Assembly: GCA_031284225.1 (NCBI GenBank)
Contig: JAITAH010000204.1
Location: forward strand, 1-10,763
From: Dysgonamonadaceae bacterium
Lineage (GTDB): Bacteria; Bacteroidota; Bacteroidia; Bacteroidales; Azobacteroidaceae
Length of the DNA: 10,763 nt
Reading direction: 5' to 3'
The translations under genes were made by a program, and so were the position numbers. Within the stretch, counting starts at the first letter, position 1; every line of letters begins with the position of its first letter. Shown piece by piece: positions 6,517 through 10,763 of the stretch. The notes below the pieces were generated by a model. It was not told the origin of the DNA, searched no databases, and saw nothing but the letters and a program-made list of their open reading frames with translations.

Positions 6517-7671
6517 ATGAAAACAATCCGAAAAATAGCCTTTATCGCTATAACAACAGGCCTTTTAACGGCTTGCGGGGGAGGAAAACAGCAGTTTACG
6601 ATCGACGGCGAAATCGACGGCGCCGCCGGTCAAACGCTTTACCTGGAAAATGTAGGCGCCGCGAAAATAGTCGCCGTCGATAGCCTGCATTTGAAGTCGG
6701 ATCATTTCCGGTTCCGGCAACTCCGGCCGGCGTCGCCCGATTTTTACCGGCTTCGCTTGGGAAACCAGATCGTTAATCTGGCGATCGACAGCACGGAAAC
6801 GATTCACATAAAAGCCGATACTGCTCATTTTGCAAAGAACTACACGTTGGAAGGCGACGCCGCCAAATCGCAGAAACTTAAGGAGTTGACGCTCCTGCAA
6901 AAAAACACTGCCTGGCGATACCGGACGCTGCAAAAACACTACGAAGCCGGCGGACTGACAATGGATCAATACATCGCTACCACCGACAGCGTTATCAGCG
7001 CTTACAAAGCGGTTGCCAAAGAATATATCTACCCCGATTTTCTGTCGCTGGCGGCCTATTTCGCTTTATTTCAGCAAATCAACAACCTGTTTATCTTCGA
7101 CATATACGACAGGAACGACAATAAATTGTTCGGCGCTGTCGCTAATTCGTGGAACACGGTTTATCCTAATTCGCCGCGTGCCATCCAGTTGAAAAACCTG
7201 TTTACCGGCTCGCGTGCTCTTCTCCGGCAAGAACAGCAAACCATTACGATGCAGGAAACCGATTCGAAAACGCTGTTCGATATTACTTTGCCGTCGCTGG
7301 ACGGCAAACCCCTCCGCCTGTCGGAAATCGGCGACGGACAATTAACCCTGATCGATTTTACCGCCTATACCGGCAGCCATTCGCCGGCGCACAACCGGCA
7401 ATTAGCCGAACTCTACAACCGCTATCGCTCGAAAGGCCTCGAAATCTATCAGGTATCGCTGGATTCCGACATCCATTTCTGGCAAAATGCCGCCTTCAAT
7501 TTGCCCTGGAACTGCGTCCGCGATCCGGAATCGGTCTATTCGGCCATCGCCCAGAAATTCAATGTCATCAACATCCCCACCTCTTTCCTTCGGGACAAAA
7601 ACGGCGATATCGTTGCCCGCATCGAAGATTACGAAACATTGAATACTACCGTTGCCAAGTATTTGAAGTGA
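6517..7671 (+). CDS. DUF4369/thioredoxin-fold lipoprotein lacking the CXXC motif
   Basis: A 384-residue predicted lipoprotein. The start at 6517 (MKTIRK...) is preferred over the frame opening at 6403, because the earlier part lies upstream of the promoter and within the repeat, and because the signal peptide begins here: MKTIRKIAFIAITTGLLTAC, lipobox LTAC, lipidated Cys20. Residues about 25-115 resemble DUF4369 (FTIDGEIDGAAGQTLYLEN...). A helical middle follows, and about 250-384 a TlpA/AhpC-like thioredoxin fold (FDITLPSLDGKPLRLSEI, LTLIDFTAYTG, INIPTSFLRDKNGDIVARI). At the active-site position, where WCxxC is expected, the sequence reads TGSHSPAH (G286-S289), and the only other cysteine is in WNCVRD. 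A thiol-disulfide function is therefore unlikely. It probably stands as a single gene, since greA has its own promoter downstream. Confidence 0.85.
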   Translation: MKTIRKIAFIAITTGLLTACGGGKQQFTIDGEIDGAAGQTLYLENVGAAKIVAVDSLHLKSDHFRFRQLRPASPDFYRLRLGNQIVNLAIDSTETIHIKADTAHFAKNYTLEGDAAKSQKLKELTLLQKNTAWRYRTLQKHYEAGGLTMDQYIATTDSVISAYKAVAKEYIYPDFLSLAAYFALFQQINNLFIFDIYDRNDNKLFGAVANSWNTVYPNSPRAIQLKNLFTGSRALLRQEQQTITMQETDSKTLFDITLPSLDGKPLRLSEIGDGQLTLIDFTAYTGSHSPAHNRQLAELYNRYRSKGLEIYQVSLDSDIHFWQNAAFNLPWNCVRDPESVYSAIAQKFNVINIPTSFLRDKNGDIVARIEDYETLNTTVAKYLK

Positions 7672-7693
7672 TGTTGAAAAACATTTTCTAAAA

Positions 7694-7725
7694 TTTGGCG
7701 GTTATGGAAAAGAATCGTACTTTTG
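7694..7725 (+). promoter_or_regulatory. Promoter of the greA-HIT operon
   Basis: TTTG at 7694-7697 and TACTTTTG at 7718-7725, exactly 20 bases apart, match the Bacteroides promoter consensus. Transcription would begin near 7732, leaving a leader of about 95 bases before greA that contains a terminator-like hairpin. Confidence 0.75.
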
Positions 7726-7744
7726 TCGTACAAAACGGCAACCA

Positions 7745-7777
7745 GGGGTTCCGGTCGGAATGACCGGAATTCTTTTT
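7745..7777 (+). terminator. Terminator-like hairpin in the greA leader (possible attenuator)
   Basis: TTCCGGTC (7749-7756) pairs perfectly with GACCGGAA (7762-7769) around the loop GGAAT. G-U and G-C pairs extend the stem outward to about 12 bp, and the run TTCTTTTTATTTT follows. It lies downstream of the greA promoter and upstream of the greA start, so it should act on the greA transcript itself. It could also stop read-through from the lipoprotein gene. In E. coli the greA leader likewise contains a terminator that yields short transcripts (GraL); whether this is a parallel is inference. Confidence 0.6.
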
Positions 7778-7826
7778 ATTTTCGACAAAAAACGTAAAAT
7801 GAACTGATAAAAGAAAAAGCGCAAGT

Positions 7827-8297
7827 ATGGCAATATCGTACATGACCAAAGAGGGATACAATAAGTTAATCGAAGAAGTTAACCGGTTGGAATCCGAAAA
7901 ACGCCCCGCCATCTCCCGGCAGATAGCGGAAGCGAGAGACAAAGGCGACTTATCCGAAAATGCGGAATACGACGCCGCCAAAGAAGCACAGGGAATATTG
8001 GAAGCAAAAATTGCCCAGTTAAAAACATTAATATCCAACGCCCGGCTGATCGACGAAAGTCAGATCACCACCGATAGCGTGCAAATCCTGAACAAAGTTA
8101 CGATACGGAACATCAAAACCAACCAGACAACAACCTACACGCTGGTATCTGAAAACGAAACCGATCTGAAAGTAGGAAAAATAGCCGTTAGCACGCCGAT
8201 CGGCAAAGGATTGATGGGACGGAAAGTCGGCGAAGTGGTAGAAATAAAAATCCCTTCAGGCCTTATCTCGTTTGAAATAATGGAAATCACGTTATGA
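7827..8297 (+). CDS. greA: Transcription elongation factor GreA
   Basis: GreA enters the secondary channel of RNA polymerase and stimulates cleavage of backtracked RNA, releasing arrested complexes. The 156-residue length is normal. The N-terminal coiled coil (about 1-75) opens MAISYMTKEGYNKLIEEVNRL and carries the tip motif ARDKGDLSENAEYDAAKE with the catalytic acidic pair D41 and E44, at the same numbering as in E. coli. The C-terminal FKBP-like domain (about 80-156) includes STPIGKGLMGRKVGE. No strong Shine-Dalgarno precedes ATG 7827, as is usual in this phylum. Its last four bases overlap the start of the HIT gene (ATGA), which points to translational coupling. Confidence 0.97.
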   Translation: MAISYMTKEGYNKLIEEVNRLESEKRPAISRQIAEARDKGDLSENAEYDAAKEAQGILEAKIAQLKTLISNARLIDESQITTDSVQILNKVTIRNIKTNQTTTYTLVSENETDLKVGKIAVSTPIGKGLMGRKVGEVVEIKIPSGLISFEIMEITL

Positions 8298-8689
8298 GCA
8301 CAATATTCAGTAAAATCATTGCGGGGGAAATCCCTTCCTATCAGGTAGTAACCGATTCGGATTACATCGCTTTTCTGGATATCAACCCCGTCGCGAAAGG
8401 CCATGTTCTGATTGTTCCCAAAAAAGAAGTGGACTATATTTTCGATTTGGACGATACCCGCCTGGCAGGCATGATGCTATTTGCCAAACGAGTAGCAAAA
8501 GCGATGAAAAAAGTCATCGAATGTAAAAAAATCGGCGTCGCCGTAATTGGATTGGAAGTACCCCATGCGCACATCCATTTGATCCCCATCGCCACCGAAG
8601 CCGACCTGTCGTTTGAAAAGCCTCGGAAATCGTTTTCTCCGGCCGAGTTTCAGGCAATAGCGGCCGCCATTGCCGACGCCTTCAAGTAA
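8294..8689 (+). CDS. HIT family nucleotide-binding hydrolase
   Basis: A 131-residue cytosolic protein of the histidine triad superfamily, enzymes that hydrolyse or transfer nucleoside monophosphates (HINT-type purine nucleoside phosphoramidases and relatives). The signature PHAHIHLIPI puts the triad at H91, H93 and H95. The N-terminus SKIIAGEIPSYQV and the segment FLDINPVAKGHVLIVPKKEV are characteristic of the HINT branch. The ATG overlaps the greA stop codon (ATGA), so the two are expected to be cotranscribed and coupled. The 3' end overlaps the end of the convergent sugar kinase by 8 bases. The exact substrate cannot be told. Confidence 0.92.
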   Translation: MSTIFSKIIAGEIPSYQVVTDSDYIAFLDINPVAKGHVLIVPKKEVDYIFDLDDTRLAGMMLFAKRVAKAMKKVIECKKIGVAVIGLEVPHAHIHLIPIATEADLSFEKPRKSFSPAEFQAIAAAIADAFK

Positions 8690-9587
8690 GAAAGTGGTCG
8701 GGCACGTAGTTATCCCAGGACAAACATGCTTCGGCAGCAAACAATTGCGCGTAATCGATCAATAAATCCCATTGGCTCTCAGGCAAATCGTCGAGCGCCG
8801 AAAAACCGTGTTTTATGATGCCGTAAACCAGTCCCGCGTTAAAATTATCGCCGGCGCCGACGGAGCTTCGGGGAATTACTGGTTTTACGGAATACGATTT
8901 CTCCCACGTCGGCGTTTTTAACCGGATCGCTTTCTCTCCCTGCGTAATAATCCGGATTTTATTAGCGGAAGAAAAGTACAAATCGTCAATTTCGTCAATA
9001 CTTTGCCGCGGGAACAAAACGTTCAAATCTTCTTCCGAACAGCGAATAATCGTCGCAAACGCAAAATTTTCGAGGAAATGCGGCAGTAACGCCCGCCGTT
9101 CGCCGGCATGAGCGTTCCGGAAATTAATATCGTATAAAAGAATCGCCCGTTGCGACCGGGCATATTGCAACAGGCTGCGCACCTTGTTCCGCAGTTCCGG
9201 ATGAACGGCAAAGTAGGAACCGAACATCAGAACATCGCCGGAATGGATTTCAGGAAAGGAAACATTCAACCGTTTTTCGGGAAAATCTTTGTAAAACGCA
9301 TATTGGGCATTCCGGTTTTCGTCCAAAAAAGCCAAAGACAAAGGCGACTGCCCCTCCTCGAAGCAGTCGATATAATCGGTCGAAAGCCGATTCGCTTCCA
9401 TAAAAGACCGGATAAACCGCCCGACAACATCATTCCCCAATTCACTGATAAACAGCGCAGGAACACCGCATCTGCTCAGGGAAACCATGCCGTTGAACAC
9501 CGAACCGCCCGGAACCGCCCGTTGCGGCTGTCCGTCCTGGAAAATAATATCCAGAACCGTTTCGCCGATACCGATAACTTTGCGCAT
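8682..9587 (-). CDS. PfkB-family carbohydrate kinase (fructokinase-like)
   Basis: A ribokinase/PfkB-fold enzyme of 301 residues that should phosphorylate a sugar or similar small molecule with ATP. It starts at ATG 9585-9587 (MRKVIGIGETVLDI); a TTG codon just before is in frame but less likely. The first signature region is PGGSVFNGMVSLSRCG (about 26-41). The second is SVGAGDNFNAGLVYG, with the anion hole GAGD and catalytic base D247. DINFRNAH (about 153-160) is typical of fructokinase-like members. The substrate is not determined by the sequence. It is convergent with the HIT gene (3' ends overlap by 8 bases) and divergent from coaBC across 111 bases. Only a weak promoter candidate (TTTG at 9651-9648, TA 20 bases on, minus strand) was found. 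Confidence 0.9.
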   Translation of the reverse strand: MRKVIGIGETVLDIIFQDGQPQRAVPGGSVFNGMVSLSRCGVPALFISELGNDVVGRFIRSFMEANRLSTDYIDCFEEGQSPLSLAFLDENRNAQYAFYKDFPEKRLNVSFPEIHSGDVLMFGSYFAVHPELRNKVRSLLQYARSQRAILLYDINFRNAHAGERRALLPHFLENFAFATIIRCSEEDLNVLFPRQSIDEIDDLYFSSANKIRIITQGEKAIRLKTPTWEKSYSVKPVIPRSSVGAGDNFNAGLVYGIIKHGFSALDDLPESQWDLLIDYAQLFAAEACLSWDNYVPDHFLT

Positions 9588-9641
9588 CAAGCATAAAAAT
9601 TAAATAATTCTGTTTATGAAACGTTTACAGTATCGAATTAT

Positions 9642-9672
9642 TTTGCTCAAATGCGGAAAAATGTCTAACTTG
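9642..9672 (+). promoter_or_regulatory. Probable coaBC promoter
   Basis: TTTG at 9642-9645 and TAACTTG at 9666-9672 with a 20-base spacer resemble the Bacteroides -33/-7 pair; the -7 box lacks one T of TAnnTTTG. It would give a leader of roughly 20 bases before ATG 9699. Confidence 0.5.
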
Positions 9673-9698
9673 CAGCGTTTTTTCAGTAAAAAATAGCT

Positions 9699-10763
9699 AT
9701 GTTGACAGGGAAAAAAATCGTATTAGGCGTCACCGGAAGTATCGCCGCATACAAAGCGGCGGTTTTGTGTCGTTTATTAATCAAAAAAGGAGCAGAGGTT
9801 CAGGTCGTTATTACTCCGGCAGGAAAAGAATTTATCACACCGGTTACCTTATCGGCTTTGACGCATAAACCGGTAGTCAGCGAATTTTTTACCGCCAACG
9901 ACGGGACGTGGCACAGCCATGTGGATTTGGGCTTGTGGGCCGACGCTTTGCTGATTGCTCCCGCCACCGCCTCCTCCATCGGAAAAATGGCCAACGGAAT
10001 TGCCGACAATATGCTGATAACAACCTATTTATCGATGAAAGCGCCCGTATTCATCGCCCCGGCAATGGATTTGGATATGTATGCTCATCCCAGTACCCGG
10101 CGCAACCTGGAGCAATTGAAATCTTTCGGCAATCAAATTATAGATCCGGCCTCCGGCTATTTGGCGAGTTCGCTGGAAGGTAAAGGCCGAATGGAAGAAC
10201 CGGATAGGATTGTACAGGTTCTGGAAGATTTTTTTGCCCGGAGCCAACAGCTTTCAAAAAAAAAAATCATGATAACGGCCGGCCCTACGTATGAAAAAAT
10301 CGATCCGGTACGTTATATAAGCAACTATTCTTCCGGAAAAATGGGATTTGCCCTGGCGGAAGACTGCGCTTCGCGGGGAGCGGAAGTCGTTTTGATAAGC
10401 GGGCCGGTAAAATTGGAAGCGATTCACCCGAACATCCGGCGAATCGATGTGGAATTGGCAGAAGAAATGTATCGGGCGGCCTTGGACTGCTTCCCGGCGA
10501 TGGATGCGGGAATCCTTTGTGCGGCAGTGGCCGATTATAAACCGCTGCATTATTCGGAAAGCAAACTGAAACGTTCGAACGACGAAGGTTTGGCGCTGGA
10601 ACTTACGCCCAATCCGGACATTGCGGCCGCGTTGGGGGAAATCAAAAAGCCGGAACAGCGCCTCGTCGGGTTTGCACTGGAAACGGACAATGAAATGACT
10701 CATGCCGGAGAAAAATTGCGGAAAAAGAATCTCGATTTCATTGTGCTGAATTCGTTGAAAGAC
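9699..10763 (+). CDS. coaBC: Bifunctional phosphopantothenoylcysteine decarboxylase / phosphopantothenate-cysteine ligase, 3' end missing
   Basis: CoaBC joins cysteine to 4'-phosphopantothenate (CoaB) and decarboxylates the product (CoaC, FMN-dependent), two steps of coenzyme A synthesis. The fragment has 355 residues of an expected 400 or so and is open at the window end (LNSLKD). CoaC part, about 1-180: GVTGSIAAYKAA (flavin-binding start), catalytic His in HVDLGLWAD (H74), IAPATASSIGKMANGIADN, and PAMDLDMY with D124 where E. coli has Asn. The flap reads YLASSLEGKGRMEEP; the cysteine that E. coli CoaC uses here is not present. CoaB part from about 189: MITAGPTYEKIDPVRYISNYSSGKMG, CAAVADYKP, the lysine motif SKLKRS, LTPNPDI and VGFALET. 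The two domains meet at a run of eleven As. Confidence 0.95.
   Translation, partial: MLTGKKIVLGVTGSIAAYKAAVLCRLLIKKGAEVQVVITPAGKEFITPVTLSALTHKPVVSEFFTANDGTWHSHVDLGLWADALLIAPATASSIGKMANGIADNMLITTYLSMKAPVFIAPAMDLDMYAHPSTRRNLEQLKSFGNQIIDPASGYLASSLEGKGRMEEPDRIVQVLEDFFARSQQLSKKKIMITAGPTYEKIDPVRYISNYSSGKMGFALAEDCASRGAEVVLISGPVKLEAIHPNIRRIDVELAEEMYRAALDCFPAMDAGILCAAVADYKPLHYSESKLKRSNDEGLALELTPNPDIAAALGEIKKPEQRLVGFALETDNEMTHAGEKLRKKNLDFIVLNSLKD
10256..10266 (+). other. A11 homopolymer at the CoaC/CoaB domain junction
   Basis: Eleven consecutive As encode ...SKKKI between the decarboxylase and ligase domains, directly before an in-frame ATG (10269-10271, Met191). If one A is lost, reading stops at TGA 10270-10272, which overlaps that ATG as ATGA. 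If one A is gained, it stops at TGA 10292-10294. Either slip would therefore release CoaC alone, and the first would place a stop on a possible restart codon for CoaB. Whether slippage happens is not shown by the sequence. Confidence 0.6.

Noticed and set aside
9150..9596. Plus-strand frame of 148 codons opposite the sugar kinase
   Set aside because: It is antisense to a clear PfkB gene with intact motifs and has no recognisable domain.
1..10763. CRISPR array, tRNA or rRNA genes
   Set aside because: No regularly spaced direct repeats and no cloverleaf other than the tRNA-like part of tmRNA were seen.

Overview
The window looks like a chromosomal segment of a Bacteroidota genome, most likely order Bacteroidales. 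The reasons are several promoters of the Bacteroides type (TTTG, about 20 bases, TAnnTTTG), a type IX secretion C-terminal sorting domain, an outer membrane beta-barrel protein of the OMP_b-brl_3 type, a DUF4369/thioredoxin-like lipoprotein, and a tmRNA whose tag GENTYALAA closely resembles known Bacteroidales tags.

Left part (1-3218): the 3' portion of an AT-rich gene for a TonB-receptor-like outer membrane protein, then about 1 kb without an intact gene. That kilobase holds a possible fragment of a peptide-maturase gene, a large imperfect palindrome with a built-in promoter (repeat copy A), a short non-coding element sharing both ends with a transposase-bearing element further right, a short inverted repeat, and a terminator-like hairpin. 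This stretch reads as an eroded accessory region lying against ssrA.

Middle (3219-6516): the complete ssrA (tmRNA) gene with its own promoter; a secreted GH17-type beta-1,3-glucanase-like enzyme with a chitobiase-type accessory domain and a T9SS tail; then a second 0.9 kb repeat-rich spacer. The spacer contains a roughly 70-base interspersed repeat, a degenerate REP-associated tyrosine transposase (IS200-like) and repeat copy B, whose promoter drives the next gene.

Right part (6517-10763): ordinary, GC-richer housekeeping genes. These are a thioredoxin-fold lipoprotein without a CXXC motif; greA, overlapped by a HIT-family gene (a coupled operon with a terminator-like hairpin in its leader); a convergent PfkB-family sugar kinase; and a divergent coaBC cut by the window end. 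The coaBC gene has an 11-A run exactly between its two catalytic domains.

No single new defence or biosynthetic system is visible. The most interesting signals are the duplicated palindrome-promoter module, the paired transposase element and its non-coding derivative, the A11 run in coaBC, and the hairpin in the greA leader.
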